Assembly: GCF_029643245.1 (NCBI RefSeq)
Contig: NZ_CP116398.1
Location: forward strand, 3,410,001 to 3,474,000
Direction: 5' to 3'
Source: Methylomonas sp. EFPC3
GTDB taxonomy: Bacteria; Pseudomonadota; Gammaproteobacteria; Methylococcales; Methylomonadaceae
Length of the DNA: 64,000 nucleotides
The position numbers and the translations under genes were made by a program. Positions 9,973 to 20,390 of the stretch are shown here, piece by piece; the first letter of the stretch is position 1; the number at the start of each line of letters is the position of its first letter. The notes beneath the pieces are model-generated. The model was not told the origin of the DNA and did no database searches. It was given only the letters and a program-made list of their open reading frames with translations.

Positions 9973-10614
9973 ATGCCGTCAGTTGCCGTCATCGATTATG
10001 GAATGGGTAATCTGCATTCCATCGCCAAAGCGCTTCAACATGTCGATAGCCGAAGCCAAGTACTGGTCAGCTCCGATCCGGAAATTATTCGCGGAGCGGA
10101 CCGGGTGGTGTTTCCCGGCGTCGGCGCAATTCGCGATTGCATCAATGCGCTGCACGACAGCGGTTTGGCCGAGGTCATTAAAGAGGTGGCTGCCGCGAAA
10201 CCGATGTTGGGAATTTGCCTGGGCATGCAAGCCCTGCTGACCGACAGCGAGGAAAACGGCGGTGTCGCCTGTCTCGGCCTATTACCCGGTCATGTCCGGC
10301 GCTTCGCCGACGATCTGCGTGACGGTGACGGCGAGGTCCTGAAAATTCCGCACATGGGCTGGAATCAAGTCGAACAGAAGCCGCATCCGTTATGGAAAAA
10401 TATCCCGGACCGCAGCCGTTTCTATTTCGTGCACAGCTATTATGTGGTGCCGGACGACGCGCGCCATACTGCTGCGACCGCAGATTATCCGCAAACCTTC
10501 ACCTGTGCCTTGGCCAATGGCAATCTGTTTGCCGTCCAATTTCATCCTGAAAAAAGCCAGACGGTCGGATTGCAATTGTTGCAAAACTTCCTGGCCTGGG
10601 ACGGGACGGCGTAA
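9973..10614 (+). CDS. hisH: Imidazole glycerol phosphate synthase, glutaminase subunit
   Basis: A 213-residue class-I glutamine amidotransferase subunit that supplies ammonia to HisF. The N-terminal DYGMGNLHS, the nucleophile cysteine in LGICLGMQ (near residue 80) and the HPEKS histidine/glutamate pair near 192 complete the triad. The ATG at 9973 matches the normal family start; longer upstream frames overlap hisB and are not real. It lies 47 bases after hisB and 66 before hisA. Confidence 0.97.
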   Translation: MPSVAVIDYGMGNLHSIAKALQHVDSRSQVLVSSDPEIIRGADRVVFPGVGAIRDCINALHDSGLAEVIKEVAAAKPMLGICLGMQALLTDSEENGGVACLGLLPGHVRRFADDLRDGDGEVLKIPHMGWNQVEQKPHPLWKNIPDRSRFYFVHSYYVVPDDARHTAATADYPQTFTCALANGNLFAVQFHPEKSQTVGLQLLQNFLAWDGTA

Positions 10615-10680
10615 CCGCCAACCTTCTGCGTTGGCTTTACTAACCCTTTGAAATAGTGATTTAACTGTCGAGATTTAGAT

Positions 10681-11424
10681 ATGTTGCTGATACCCGCAAT
10701 TGACTTGAAGGAAGGAAAATGTGTCCGCTTGCGTCAGGGCCGTATGGAAGACGACACCGTGTTCTCCGACGATCCGGTGGCGGTTGCGGGGCGCTGGGTT
10801 GAAGCGGGCGCGAAGCGTTTGCACTTGGTCGATTTGGACGGCGCCTTTGCCGGCAAGCCGAAAAACGCCGACATTATTCACGCCATCGTCGAGGCCTACC
10901 CGGAAGTGCCGATTCAAATCGGCGGCGGCATCCGCGACGAGGACACCATCCAAGCCTACCTGGAAGCCGGCGTACAATACGTGATCATCGGCACCAAAGC
11001 CGTCAGCGAGCCGCATTTTGTCCGCGACGCGGCGATCGAATTTCCCGGCCACATCATCATCGGCCTGGACGCCCGCGACGGCAAGGTGGCGATCGACGGC
11101 TGGTCCAAACTGTCTCGCCACGACGTGATCGATATGGCGCAAAAATTTGAATCCAATGGTGTTGCGGCGATTATCTACACCGATATCTCCCGCGACGGCA
11201 TGATGCAGGGCGTTAATGTCGAAGCCACCGCCAAGCTGGCCAGTTCGGTACACATCCCGGTCATCGCCTCCGGCGGCATCACCAATCTGGACGATATCCG
11301 CGCTTTGGGTGCCGTGGCCCAAGAAGGCATCATGGGCGCGATTACCGGCCGCGCAATCTACGAAGGCACCTTGGATTTCGCCGAAGGCGCCAAACTGGCC
11401 GCTTCCTTCGGCGGCGAGGATTGA
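10681..11424 (+). CDS. hisA: 1-(5-phosphoribosyl)-5-[(5-phosphoribosylamino)methylideneamino]imidazole-4-carboxamide isomerase
   Basis: A 247-residue (beta-alpha)8-barrel isomerase of histidine synthesis. The N-terminal [15 protein letters not shown] carries the first catalytic aspartate. [14 protein letters not shown] near residue 127 carries the second, and [13 protein letters not shown] follows. The phosphate-binding loops IGGGIR and ASGGI are both present. Thirteen bases separate it from hisF, which belongs to the same fold. Confidence 0.97.
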   Translation: MLLIPAIDLKEGKCVRLRQGRMEDDTVFSDDPVAVAGRWVEAGAKRLHLVDLDGAFAGKPKNADIIHAIVEAYPEVPIQIGGGIRDEDTIQAYLEAGVQYVIIGTKAVSEPHFVRDAAIEFPGHIIIGLDARDGKVAIDGWSKLSRHDVIDMAQKFESNGVAAIIYTDISRDGMMQGVNVEATAKLASSVHIPVIASGGITNLDDIRALGAVAQEGIMGAITGRAIYEGTLDFAEGAKLAASFGGED

Positions 11425-11437
11425 ACGGCAACCCGCC

Positions 11438-12211
11438 ATGAGCCTAGCCAAACGCATCATTCCCTGCCTGGACGTCGATAACGGCCGCGTTGTCAAAGGC
11501 GTCAAATTCGTCGATATCCGCGATGCCGGCGATCCGGTCGAAATCGCCCGCCGCTACGACCGCGAGGGCGCCGACGAACTTACCTTTCTCGATATCACCG
11601 CCACCCACGACAACCGGGATACGATGGTCCATGTGGTCGAACAGGTTGCCAGCGAGGTGTTCATCCCGCTGACCGTGGGCGGCGGTATACGTAGCTCGGA
11701 CGATATTCGCCGTATGCTGAATGCCGGCGCCGATAAGATCGGAATCAACAGTGCCGCGGTGTTCCGGCCTGAGTTCGTCAAGGAGGCCGCCGACAAGTTC
11801 GGTTCGCAGTGCATCGTCGTCGCGATCGACGCCAAGAAAGTCAGCCAGGACGGAGAGGCCGAGCGCTGGGAAATTTTTACCCACGGCGGCCGTAAACCTA
11901 CCGGCATCGATGCCGTGGCATGGGCGGTGCGGATGAAGGATTACGGTGCCGGCGAAATTCTGTTGACCAGTATGGACCGCGACGGCACCAAGTCCGGCTT
12001 CGATCTGGCCTTGACCCGCGCCATCAGCGAAGCGGTCAGTATTCCGGTGATTGCCTCCGGCGGCGTCGGCAACCTGGACCATTTAGCCGACGGCATCATC
12101 GAAGGCAAGGCCGATGCGGTGTTGGCCGCCAGTATTTTCCATTTCGCCGAATATACGATAGAACAGGCCAAACGCCACATGCAGTCGCGCGGTATCGAGG
12201 TGCGGTTATGA
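11438..12211 (+). CDS. hisF: Imidazole glycerol phosphate synthase, cyclase subunit
   Basis: A 257-residue barrel enzyme that, with HisH, makes imidazole-glycerol phosphate and AICAR. It begins with the characteristic [18 protein letters not shown]. The second catalytic aspartate lies in [13 protein letters not shown] (near 176), and the phosphate loops are GGGIRS and ASGGVGN. The ATG at 11438 is the family start; the longer frame from 11216 runs back into hisA. Its stop overlaps the hisI start by four bases (ATGA), indicating coupling. Confidence 0.97.
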   Translation: MSLAKRIIPCLDVDNGRVVKGVKFVDIRDAGDPVEIARRYDREGADELTFLDITATHDNRDTMVHVVEQVASEVFIPLTVGGGIRSSDDIRRMLNAGADKIGINSAAVFRPEFVKEAADKFGSQCIVVAIDAKKVSQDGEAERWEIFTHGGRKPTGIDAVAWAVRMKDYGAGEILLTSMDRDGTKSGFDLALTRAISEAVSIPVIASGGVGNLDHLADGIIEGKADAVLAASIFHFAEYTIEQAKRHMQSRGIEVRL

Positions 12212-12594
12212 CGACTACTTGGCTGGAACAAATTGAATGGACCCAGGACGGATTGGTGCCGGCCATTGCCCAGGACCACAGCAGCGGCCGAGTGTTGATG
12301 TTTGCCTGGATGAATCGGGAATCGCTGGCCCTCACCGTCGCCGAAGGCTACGCCGTGTATTGGTCGCGCTCCCGCCAGCGTTTGTGGCGCAAAGGCGAGG
12401 AATCGGGCCATCGCCAAAAAATCATCGATCTGCAGTTGGATTGCGACGGCGACGTGATTTTATTGAAGGTGGAACAGGAAGGCGGCATCGCCTGCCATAC
12501 CGGCCGGGAAAGCTGTTTCTTCCGCAGTTTCAAAGACGGCGATTGGCAAGTCAGCGAAGCCGTGTTGAAAGATCCGCAAGCAATATACAAATAA
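12208..12594 (+). CDS. hisI: Phosphoribosyl-AMP cyclohydrolase
   Basis: A 128-residue monofunctional HisI that opens the purine ring of phosphoribosyl-AMP. The conserved core is seen as [33 protein letters not shown] (about 52-69), the [13 protein letters not shown] metal-binding aspartates, and [10 protein letters not shown]. No HisE domain is fused and no hisE follows, so HisE must be encoded elsewhere. A short CGGCTA/TAGCCG hairpin without a T-run lies just after the stop (12596-12613). Confidence 0.96.
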   Translation: MTTTWLEQIEWTQDGLVPAIAQDHSSGRVLMFAWMNRESLALTVAEGYAVYWSRSRQRLWRKGEESGHRQKIIDLQLDCDGDVILLKVEQEGGIACHTGRESCFFRSFKDGDWQVSEAVLKDPQAIYK

Positions 12595-12864
12595 ACGGCT
12601 ATTGTCTTAGCCGCGGCTGCGGGTCCGATTGGCGGCCTGCAGCGTAACCCCCTACTTCTGGCGTCATTACCGATGCCACCCTTCCCGGCTTTGCGTTGCG
12701 GCTGTCGGCCTTCGGCTGGCAGGGAATTATTTGCTGTGGTCGCAAGTCCCAGCTAAGGTTAAAGTAATCCAGCGGATTGACGCTATAAAACGGACTATCC
12801 CTACAGTCGTTGCGCTCCACGCCGGCATGCACCGGTCGGGCGCTCAGAATCGCGGTATTGGCTT
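12595..12864. other. Intergenic region after the his cluster
   Basis: About 270 bases without a convincing reading frame. It holds the weak hairpin at 12596-12613 that may end his transcription. The sequence just before 12865 probably carries the promoter of the RRM gene, but no strong -35/-10 pair stands out. Confidence 0.4.
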
Positions 12865-13329
12865 ATGATACTGATCGTAAAAAATATTCCTTCTGCTTCC
12901 CAGGAAGACGAATTGGCCGATTTCGTTGCACCGGCTTTGCGGTTTTGTTTTTGGTTGCCGTTCAAAGTAGGCCGAATTTTGAAGACCGATATTTTTTGTC
13001 TGAAAAACCTGAGAACCAATGTGCTGTCGTTTCACGGCCGAGTCTTTATCGACGACGATAAAGCCGGGCGCCAGGCGATCAAGAAATTACACGGCAAGCG
13101 TTTCAAAAACAAAATCGTCGAAGTGCGCGAGTATTTCATTCGATCCGGAAAAAACGACCGCCGCGCCGGGCAACAGATCGTCACGGTCGAAATGTTGGAA
13201 AAACGCAAGGGCGACCGCCGCTGCAACGTCAAGCATGACAACGAAACGCCAATCCACACCAACGTATTCGATACCCGCAACGTCTACCAAGTCAGCCGGC
13301 GGGCTAGAAACGAGTTTTACGACGAATGA
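12865..13329 (+). CDS. RRM-type RNA-binding protein
   Basis: A 154-residue protein whose first about 90 residues fit an RNA recognition motif. ILIVKNIP matches the RNP2 strand at the very N-terminus, and HGRVFIDDDKAGRQAIKKL (about 58-76) matches the RNP1 strand plus the second helix. The remaining 60 residues are basic and hydrophilic (EKRKGDRR, SRRARN) and could add RNA contacts. The RNP1 aromatic positions are only partly kept (RVFID), so the RNA-binding mode may differ from standard cyanobacterial or proteobacterial RRM proteins. It stands alone. Target unknown. Confidence 0.65.
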   Translation: MILIVKNIPSASQEDELADFVAPALRFCFWLPFKVGRILKTDIFCLKNLRTNVLSFHGRVFIDDDKAGRQAIKKLHGKRFKNKIVEVREYFIRSGKNDRRAGQQIVTVEMLEKRKGDRRCNVKHDNETPIHTNVFDTRNVYQVSRRARNEFYDE

Positions 13330-13392
13330 TTGCAGCCGTCGCCGGTGCAAGCGAGCCGTGTTGACGATACTGCTGCAGTCTCGGACGCAGGT

Positions 13393-13785
13393 TCAAATCC
13401 GGCAATCTGCCTTACAAGCCTTGCCCGCCAGCCACGCCCCCAGCGGCAAACGGTAGCGGGCGAAATACGCATACAGTTTGGCAAACAGCGGCCGGGTCAA
13501 CGGCCAACGCAACGGCGCAGCCAACCAAGCCAGACCCAGCAAGCTATAGGTCGCGTGGAAGGCATCGATGCCTTTCACCAGCGAGCCATCGGCCCGCACG
13601 CCGTGAATTTCCGCCATCAGCTCGGCCTCGGTACAACCCAAATGTTCCGGTACGAAGTCGTTTGCGTGGATATCCTGAAACGCGACGCGGCCGGCGGCGT
13701 TTCTGGACTGTAGCCAAGCCACTTCTCGTCGGCAAATCGGACAGTGGCCGTCGTAGAGTAGGGTAAATTCGGCGTTGGTGTTCAT
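13393..13785 (-). CDS. Thiol-disulfide oxidoreductase DCC family (DUF393) protein
   Basis: A 130-residue protein of the DCC/YuxK family. The defining motif LLYDGHCPICRREV, with a CPIC pair, is near residue 9-22, followed by the FQDIHAND strand. C-terminally there is a helical region with W-A-APLRWP. Such proteins are proposed redox proteins with a thioredoxin-like CxxC. The ATG at 13785 is preferred to a GTG-type start at 13806. It is followed on the same strand by nothing closer than fabV-side genes and faces the RRM gene. Confidence 0.88.
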   Translation of the reverse strand: MNTNAEFTLLYDGHCPICRREVAWLQSRNAAGRVAFQDIHANDFVPEHLGCTEAELMAEIHGVRADGSLVKGIDAFHATYSLLGLAWLAAPLRWPLTRPLFAKLYAYFARYRLPLGAWLAGKACKADCRI

Positions 13786-13875
13786 GGCGTTACCTGTGTG
13801 CGTCAAAGGACCGGGGGCTGTTATCGACCACGATTTATCCCCGATAGGCTACCGGACGAAACGCATTCGGCAAGT

Positions 13876-16800
13876 TCAGTTCCCGGATCGATCGCTGGCG
13901 CCGAAACCGCCGCCGCCCGGCGTTTCAATGACGATGCTGTCGCCGGCTTCGACTCGAATGTCCGCGCAGCCGGCTAATTCGACCGTTTCGCCGCCGACTT
14001 TGAGTAAACGGTTGACACCCGGCGCGCCGGGCCAGCCGCCGCGCATACCGAACGGCGGCTGGCACCGGTGGCTGGAGAGAATGGCTACCGTCATCGGCCG
14101 GCAAAATTCGAGCCGGCGTCGCACGCCGTCGCCGCCGCGATAACGCCCGTCACCGCCGCTGCTCTCGCGTAGCGAAAACTCGCGCAATAGCACCGGAAAC
14201 CGTTGCTCCAGAATTTCCGGATCGGTGATGCGCGAGTTGGTCATGTGGGTATGCACGCCGCTGGTGCCGGCGAAACCGTCCCCGGCTCCGGCGCCGCCGC
14301 AGATGGTTTCGTAGTACTGGTAATCCCGGTCGCCGAAGGTCAGATTGTTCATCGTGCCTTGGGATGCGGCCAGAACGCCCAACGCGCCGTACAAGGCGTC
14401 GACGATGTATTGTGATGTCTCGACGTTGCCGGCCACCACGGCGGCCGGATATTGCGGATTCAACAAACAACCTTCCGGAATCACGATATCTAGCGGCTTC
14501 AGGCAGCCGGCATTTAACGGAATGTCGTCCTGCACCAGCGTCCGCATTACGTACAGCACGGCAGCCTTGCATACCGCCGCCGGCGCGTTGAAATTGTCCG
14601 CCAACTGCGGCGAGGTGGCGGAAAAATCGATCCGTGCACTGCCCGTATCCCAATCTATGGAGACGCTGACGGCGATGGTGCCGCCTTGATCCAATGGGTA
14701 GGCGAAGCTGCCGCCGTCCAGCGTTTTCAATAAGCGGCGGACGCAGGCTTCGGCGTGGTCCTGCACGTGTTGCATATAGGCAAGTACCACCGCTAACGAA
14801 TAATCCCCGACCATGGCCAATAACTCCTGAGCGCCTTTTAGATTGGCGGCGATTTGTGCCTGCAGATCGGCCAGATTTTGTTGCGGATTGCGCGCCGGGT
14901 GGCGGTTGCCGGCCAGCCATTCCAGAATCGCCGCTTCCCGAAACCGGCCGCCGTCCAAAATTTTCAGTCCGGCGCTGATCACGCCTTCATCGTCGATATG
15001 CCGGCTGGCGGCCGGCATCGAACCCGGCGAAATGCCGCCGACATCGGCATGGTGGCCGCGCGAGGCGACGAAAAACAGCAGTTGCCGTTCGGCGTCGAAC
15101 ACCGGCGTCACCACGGTGATATCGGGTAGATGGGTGCCGCCGGCGTAAGGCGAATTCAGCAGATAGGCGTCGCCGGGTGCCAGGTCTTTACCATGGCTCA
15201 GCACCAAGGCTTTGACGCTTTCGCCCATCGATCCCAGATGGACCGGGATGTGCGGGGCATTGGCGATCAAATTGCCGTCGGCATCGAACACTGCGCAGGA
15301 ATAATCCAGCCGCTCCTTGATATTGACCGAATGCGCGGTGTTTTGCAGTACGAAACCCATCTGCTCGGCCACCGACATGAAGCGCTTGTTGAAGATCTCC
15401 AGCATGACCGGGTCGGGGCCCGCGGCGTGGGACGGGGCGGCGATCGAGCACTTGTTTCCGCTCAGCAGCAGATCGCCGTTATGCTGCATAAGGGCTTGCC
15501 AGCCGGGCTCGACCACGATGGTCGAAGTCGGCTCCAATATCACTGCCGGCCCCGCCACTGTTTGCCCGCAGCCCAGTCGTTCCCGGCGGTAGACCGGCGC
15601 ATCGTGCCAACGGCCGCGGCTGAACAGGCGCGTGCTGCCTTGCGCCTCACCATCGTGGCGATCTGCAACGGTTGGCGCTATCTCGCTAAAGCGCGAGTCG
15701 CAAGCGATGCTTTCGACCTGCAAGCTGGCAATCACCACCGGCCGCGCGTAGCAAAAGCCGAATTGGCGCCGGTATGCCGCGGCAAAATCCTGCAGTATTG
15801 CTTCAGGTTCGGCGTAGTCGACCGTCAAGGCGGTATCGCTGCCTTGATAACGCAGTGCCAGGCGCCAGCTGCTAATGGACTGGTCCGGGTCCAGGCCTTG
15901 AGCGGCCAGCTCGCGCCGCGCCGCTTGTTCCAAGTCTGAGAAACGCCGCCGCAACTCGGTCGCATCCACCTCCTGCCATAAACCTTCCAACGCCGCTTGT
16001 TTCAGCACCCGAAACTCGGCCAGGCCGATGCCGTACGCCGACAGCACGCCGGCCAACGGATGTAGCAATACCTTGCGCATGCCCAGGCGTTCGGCCAGCA
16101 GGCAGGCGTGTTGCGCGCCGGCGGCGCCGTAACAGCACAAGGCGTAGTCGGCGAGCGGGTAGCCTTTTTGCACCGAGATTTTTTTGATGGCCTCGGCCAT
16201 ATGCTCGACGGCGATCTCCAAAAAGCCCTCGGCGACTTGTTCCGGGCTGCGGCGTTCGCCGCTGGCGGCGGAAACTTCGGCGGCCAGTGCCGAAAATAGC
16301 GCCGTTACCCGCTCGCGGTCTGGCGGCAAGTTACCCTTCGGGCCAAACACCGCCGGAAAATCCGGTAACTTGCCCAGTAGCAGATTGGCATCGGTCACCG
16401 TCAACGGTCCGCCGCGCCGGTAACAGGCGGGACCGGGATTGGCGCCGGCCGAGTCCGGCCCCACCCGGCAGCGCAAGCCGTCGAAATGCAAAATTGAGCC
16501 GCCGCCGGCAGCGACGGTATGAATCGCCATCATTGGCGTCCGCATGCGGACGCCGGCGACTTCGTTGTCGAAACTGCGCTCCAGCTCGCCGGCGTAGTGG
16601 GCGACATCGGTGGAGGTGCCGCCCATATCGAAGGCGATGATCTTGGCCAGCCCAGCGCGTTTGGCCGCTGCGATTGCGCCAACCACGCCGCCGGCTGGGC
16701 CGGATAGGATGCTGTCCTTGCCGTGGAAGGCGTCCGCCCGCACCAGACCGCCGTTCGATTGCATGAACAACAGGCTTGGGGTCGAGTCGCCAGTTGGCAA

Positions 16801-17481
16801 GCCGCGTTCGACCTGCGCGACGTAACGGCGTAACACCGGCGACAGATAGGCATCGACCACTGTAGTATCGCCGCGGGCGACGAATTTCGGCAGCGGACTG
16901 GCGAGATGCGACAAGGAAATATATTCAAAGCCGATGTCGGCGGCCAACTCAGCTAGCATCAATTCGTGTTGCGGGTAGCGCCAGGCATGCAGCAACACGA
17001 CGGCGAGATTGCGAATGCCCAGGTCGTAAAGCCGCCGCAATTCGGCGTTGGCTTGGTCCTGAGTCAGCTCCTGCAATACCCGGCCGTCGGCGTCGACGCG
17101 GACGTCGATTTCGGCCACCGCCTGATAGAGGGGCTCCGGCCGGCGAATCCGCAGCGCGAAAATGTCCGGTCGGTTTTGGTAGCCTATGCGCAGACAATCG
17201 CGGAAGCCGCGGTTGGTGACCAACGCAATGGCGGCACCCTTGCGTTCCAGCAAGGCGTTGGTGCCGACCGTGGTGCCCATTTTGACGGCGGCTATCCGGT
17301 CCTTATTGCCGGTGCCGGACTCCCGCAGAATCTGGCTTATGCCGTGCAGTGCGGCGTCCGGATAGAGTTCCGGATTTTCCGAAAGCCACTTGCGAACCGC
17401 CACCTTTCCGTCCGGGGCCAGCGCCACGATATCGGTAAAAGTGCCGCCCCTGTCGATCCAAAACTGCCAGCCCGCCGCCAT
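13876..17481 (-). CDS. 5-oxoprolinase (ATP-hydrolysing), HyuA-HyuB fusion
   Basis: A 1201-residue single-chain oxoprolinase, the usual size for the fused enzyme. It opens 5-oxoproline to glutamate at the cost of ATP in the gamma-glutamyl cycle. The first half (about 1-690) is the hydantoinase A part, with [14 protein letters not shown] at the start and the actin-like ATP motif [16 protein letters not shown] near 290. The second half (about 695-1195) is the hydantoinase B part, with [16 protein letters not shown] and [14 protein letters not shown]. It ends in a glycine-rich TPGGGGFG tail. It starts divergently from the repeat-protein gene at 17635. A hydantoinase activity cannot be excluded. 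Confidence 0.94.
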   Translation of the reverse strand: MAAGWQFWIDRGGTFTDIVALAPDGKVAVRKWLSENPELYPDAALHGISQILRESGTGNKDRIAAVKMGTTVGTNALLERKGAAIALVTNRGFRDCLRIGYQNRPDIFALRIRRPEPLYQAVAEIDVRVDADGRVLQELTQDQANAELRRLYDLGIRNLAVVLLHAWRYPQHELMLAELAADIGFEYISLSHLASPLPKFVARGDTTVVDAYLSPVLRRYVAQVERGLPTGDSTPSLLFMQSNGGLVRADAFHGKDSILSGPAGGVVGAIAAAKRAGLAKIIAFDMGGTSTDVAHYAGELERSFDNEVAGVRMRTPMMAIHTVAAGGGSILHFDGLRCRVGPDSAGANPGPACYRRGGPLTVTDANLLLGKLPDFPAVFGPKGNLPPDRERVTALFSALAAEVSAASGERRSPEQVAEGFLEIAVEHMAEAIKKISVQKGYPLADYALCCYGAAGAQHACLLAERLGMRKVLLHPLAGVLSAYGIGLAEFRVLKQAALEGLWQEVDATELRRRFSDLEQAARRELAAQGLDPDQSISSWRLALRYQGSDTALTVDYAEPEAILQDFAAAYRRQFGFCYARPVVIASLQVESIACDSRFSEIAPTVADRHDGEAQGSTRLFSRGRWHDAPVYRRERLGCGQTVAGPAVILEPTSTIVVEPGWQALMQHNGDLLLSGNKCSIAAPSHAAGPDPVMLEIFNKRFMSVAEQMGFVLQNTAHSVNIKERLDYSCAVFDADGNLIANAPHIPVHLGSMGESVKALVLSHGKDLAPGDAYLLNSPYAGGTHLPDITVVTPVFDAERQLLFFVASRGHHADVGGISPGSMPAASRHIDDEGVISAGLKILDGGRFREAAILEWLAGNRHPARNPQQNLADLQAQIAANLKGAQELLAMVGDYSLAVVLAYMQHVQDHAEACVRRLLKTLDGGSFAYPLDQGGTIAVSVSIDWDTGSARIDFSATSPQLADNFNAPAAVCKAAVLYVMRTLVQDDIPLNAGCLKPLDIVIPEGCLLNPQYPAAVVAGNVETSQYIVDALYGALGVLAASQGTMNNLTFGDRDYQYYETICGGAGAGDGFAGTSGVHTHMTNSRITDPEILEQRFPVLLREFSLRESSGGDGRYRGGDGVRRRLEFCRPMTVAILSSHRCQPPFGMRGGWPGAPGVNRLLKVGGETVELAGCADIRVEAGDSIVIETPGGGGFGASDRSGN

Positions 17482-17634
17482 CGAAAAAAACCTACTAGAA
17501 ATTACTAATCAAATTTTTGCTAACTTTATGTAATGATAGCCATTCTTCGACAATGGCATTTTAATTGATGCCGGCCCGGATAACGCGGTTGCCGGGCCAT
17601 TGCGCGGCAATAATAATCACATAGGGGGAAAGGC

Positions 17635-18357
17635 GTGGAAACTTTGTTCGATTTGGTTCTGGTCGCGGCGGCCTTGTACGGCGCGAAAGCGTATTTGACC
17701 GCGCCGGAAGTCGTCACCGACCGGGAAATTTTTTCCAGCCGGGGTTCGATGTTCGTGAAAAGGCTGGTCAGCGAGCAAGCCGGCCAAGGCCGGCCAAGCC
17801 AACCGGGTTCGCCTGTTCCGCGCTCCGAACCGCCGCTAGCCAAGCCCGAACCAAGCCAAGGCATTATCGCCGAAGTCGAACCAACGCTGCCGGCCGAACC
17901 GGATATGCCGGTGGCCGTCACTGCGTCCGCGGCTGAACAGGATGCCGACCTATTGCCGGTAGCGGTGGAATTGCAGGTGCCGCAGGATTCGGTATTGAAT
18001 CGGCATTATTGGGCGCAACGCGCCGCCGAGCGCGCCGCGATCGAGCAACCCTACCCGACCGATTCGGTGTTACTGCGCCATTACCGGCAGATACAAGCGG
18101 CGGCCCTGCAGCTCAAGGTGCTAGACGCCGATACCGGTCGTGCGGTCGAGCCGGTTGCGGCCGAGCAAACCGCGGATGCTGTCGGCGCTGGCGGGGCGAT
18201 CCCGGAAGATTCGGTGTTGAAGCGTCATTTCCTGGCCGATGCCCGGTGCCGGATCGAACAACAGTACGGCCCTTGTCCTGATGAAACCGTGTTGCGTCGC
18301 CATCACCAGCAGTTGGTGGCTGCCGCCTGGGACGCTTTTTTGGCCGGTTTGGCTTAA
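17635..18357 (+). CDS. Repeat protein with four P-x-D-S-V-L-x-R-H-Y motifs
   Basis: A 240-residue protein that I do not recognise. The first about 22 residues are hydrophobic (LFDLVLVAAALYGAKAYL) and may anchor it in the membrane. Residues 50-115 are proline-, alanine- and glutamate-rich linker. The C-terminal half carries four copies of a short motif: PQDSVLNRHY at 116, PTDSVLLRHY at 141, PEDSVLKRHF at 190 and PDETVLRRHH at 215. Each is followed by an alanine- and glutamine-rich helix. The GTG at 17635 has GGGGGAAAG upstream. No partner gene is adjacent. The spacing of 25, 49 and 25 residues suggests two tandem pairs. Confidence 0.7.
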   Translation: METLFDLVLVAAALYGAKAYLTAPEVVTDREIFSSRGSMFVKRLVSEQAGQGRPSQPGSPVPRSEPPLAKPEPSQGIIAEVEPTLPAEPDMPVAVTASAAEQDADLLPVAVELQVPQDSVLNRHYWAQRAAERAAIEQPYPTDSVLLRHYRQIQAAALQLKVLDADTGRAVEPVAAEQTADAVGAGGAIPEDSVLKRHFLADARCRIEQQYGPCPDETVLRRHHQQLVAAAWDAFLAGLA

Positions 18358-18550
18358 TCCACGCTTTGACCAGTCCGCAGCCGCAGTCATTTTCGAAGAA
18401 ATGCCAGAATGCACCTGGCGTCTGCCGACAACTGGTTTAAAATTCAAGCGTTACCGGAGTGATTAGTCCTGGCCGGTCAGGGTATTTTCTGCAGAGAACG
18501 GTCCGCTCCGGTCTTAGGCAGCCTTATATGGGAATAGAACTCGCGTTATC

Positions 18551-20320
18551 ATGATTAACACACCGTATGCCTTGAAAGATTCGCGCCCTAACCGGGCCTG
18601 GCTGGCGTTGGCGGCCTGCATGTCTTACGCCGGAATCGAACCGGTATCGGCGACGGATATGCCGCCTGCGGCTGCGGAAGCGATAGCTCCAGCGGCAATT
18701 GAAGCGGCGCCGGTGCCGGCGGCAAATTTTATTCCGGCCGACAACCCGATCGGCAGTTTGCTATTGAGCCGGCAACACCCGCTGTTGGCGCGGGCCGACT
18801 TCAGCCGGGTTAGCGACTTTGTCGTGCAAATCTACCAAGCCAATAATTTTCAGCCGATTTGGCTTAACGCCAACCGCTCGGAAAAAAACCTGAACGATTT
18901 GTTCGGTATGTTGGATAACGCGGCTGGCAATGCGCTGTCTCCCGCCAACTACGATGTCGAGCGCCTGAAACAATTCGTGGGTTCTCCGATCGCCGATAAT
19001 GCGACTGCTGCCGGCTACGACGTGGCCTTGACCGTATCGTTAGTGCGGTTTCTGCACGACTTGCGCCAAGGCCGGGTCGATCCGCGCGACGTTCAATACC
19101 CGGTGCATATTGCCCCCAAGCCGGCGTTGGATATTGCCGGTTTGTTGAAACAACATCTGGAAACTCAGACGCTGAGCGAACTGGCGGCCGTGTTCGAACC
19201 CAAAGCCAAGCAGTATCAACAATTGAAGCGGGTTTGGAACCGGATGCAACTGTTGGCCGGGCAATCCGCGCTGCACGAATTCAAGCCCGGCAAGCAATTG
19301 CGCCCGGGCGATAAGCATCCCCATATCGTTTACCTGCGGCAAAACCTGCTGGCAATGGGCCTGATCGCCGATAACGCCAATCCGGAAAGCAAGGTTTACG
19401 ATGCCGATCTGGCCGAAGCCGTGAAAAAAGTCCAACAGCAACAAGGCTTGAAAGCCGACGGCGTGATCGGCGCCGCGACTGCCGCCTTATTCAACCGGCC
19501 GCCGCAGGAAAAATTGGCGCAGTTGGAGTTGGCGATGGAGCGCTCGCGCTGGATTCCGGATCCGAGCGACGGGCCGATGATCCTGGTGAATATCCCGGCC
19601 TTCGAATTGTGGGCGTTCAATTCGCCCGACGATGCCAACCCGTTGAATATGAAGGTCATCGTCGGCAAATCCCCGGACAAACAAACCCCGGTACTGTGGG
19701 AGGAAATGAAGTACCTGGAGTTCATGCCGTACTGGAATATTCCGAAGAATATTTTCGAGAAGGAAATTTTACCGAAAGCGGCGAACAACCAAGGCTATCT
19801 GGCCAGCCAGGACATCGAACTGGTGCGGCACCAAAACAGCGAGGAAAAAGGCGGCGGCAGCTATCTGCGCGCCCGCCAGCGCCCCGGCAAGAAAAATCCG
19901 TTGGGCCGGGTCAAGTTCGTGTTTCCGAACACCGCCGACGTTTATTTGCACGACACGCCGAGCCGGGCCGCGTTTAACCGGCCGCGGCGCGACCTCAGCC
20001 ACGGCTGCGTCCGGGTTGCCGAACCCAAGCGTCTGGCCGAGTTCGTGCTGGGCGACCAGCAAGGCTGGGATAAGGACACGATAGAACAAGCCATGTCGGC
20101 GCCGAAAACCCGCCACGTCACCTTAAAACGTTCGGTGCCGGTACTGTTTTACTACGCGACCACCTTTATCGATCACGCCGACCAGTTGCACGTCTATCCG
20201 GATATCTACGGCCAGGACGAACTGCTGCAGAAAGCTTTGAACAAATTGCAGGCACCCACTGCCGGCACCAACCAATTGGCCGCCAGCGGCAAAGCCGCAG
20301 TTGCAACCAGCAGTCAGTAG
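18551..20320 (+). CDS. L,D-transpeptidase of the YcbB/LdtD type
   Basis: A 589-residue periplasmic cell-wall enzyme that forms 3-3 cross-links in peptidoglycan. An N-terminal signal-like segment is followed by an alanine/proline-rich linker. A scaffold domain carries LRQGRVDPRDV (near 174). A peptidoglycan-binding domain (HPHIVYLRQNLLAMGL, then FQQQQGLKADGVIGAAT-like helix) lies near 255-315. The YkuD catalytic domain has HDTPSR and the cysteine motif SHGCVRVAEP near residue 484. Length and order match YcbB. The M15-type gene downstream on the other strand mirrors the ycbB-ycbK neighbourhood of enterobacteria. Confidence 0.93.
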   Translation: MINTPYALKDSRPNRAWLALAACMSYAGIEPVSATDMPPAAAEAIAPAAIEAAPVPAANFIPADNPIGSLLLSRQHPLLARADFSRVSDFVVQIYQANNFQPIWLNANRSEKNLNDLFGMLDNAAGNALSPANYDVERLKQFVGSPIADNATAAGYDVALTVSLVRFLHDLRQGRVDPRDVQYPVHIAPKPALDIAGLLKQHLETQTLSELAAVFEPKAKQYQQLKRVWNRMQLLAGQSALHEFKPGKQLRPGDKHPHIVYLRQNLLAMGLIADNANPESKVYDADLAEAVKKVQQQQGLKADGVIGAATAALFNRPPQEKLAQLELAMERSRWIPDPSDGPMILVNIPAFELWAFNSPDDANPLNMKVIVGKSPDKQTPVLWEEMKYLEFMPYWNIPKNIFEKEILPKAANNQGYLASQDIELVRHQNSEEKGGGSYLRARQRPGKKNPLGRVKFVFPNTADVYLHDTPSRAAFNRPRRDLSHGCVRVAEPKRLAEFVLGDQQGWDKDTIEQAMSAPKTRHVTLKRSVPVLFYYATTFIDHADQLHVYPDIYGQDELLQKALNKLQAPTAGTNQLAASGKAAVATSSQ

Positions 20321-20341
20321 TGGACAAACTGGACCGGGCAT

Positions 20342-20371
20342 AAAAAAGCGCCGGGATCGGCGCTTTTTTAT
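20342..20371. terminator. Rho-independent, bidirectional terminator
   Basis: AAAAAAGCGCC-GGGATC-GGCGCTTTTTT: the stem GCGCC/GGCGC is flanked by an A-run and a T-run, so it can stop transcription from both directions. It lies between the convergent L,D-transpeptidase and M15-type genes, 22 bases after the first stop. Confidence 0.9.
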
Positions 20372-20390
20372 GCGGCTGAGCGCGAAGTTA

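Noticed and set aside
12596..12613. Intrinsic terminator after hisI
   Set aside because: The hairpin is only six base pairs and no T-run follows.
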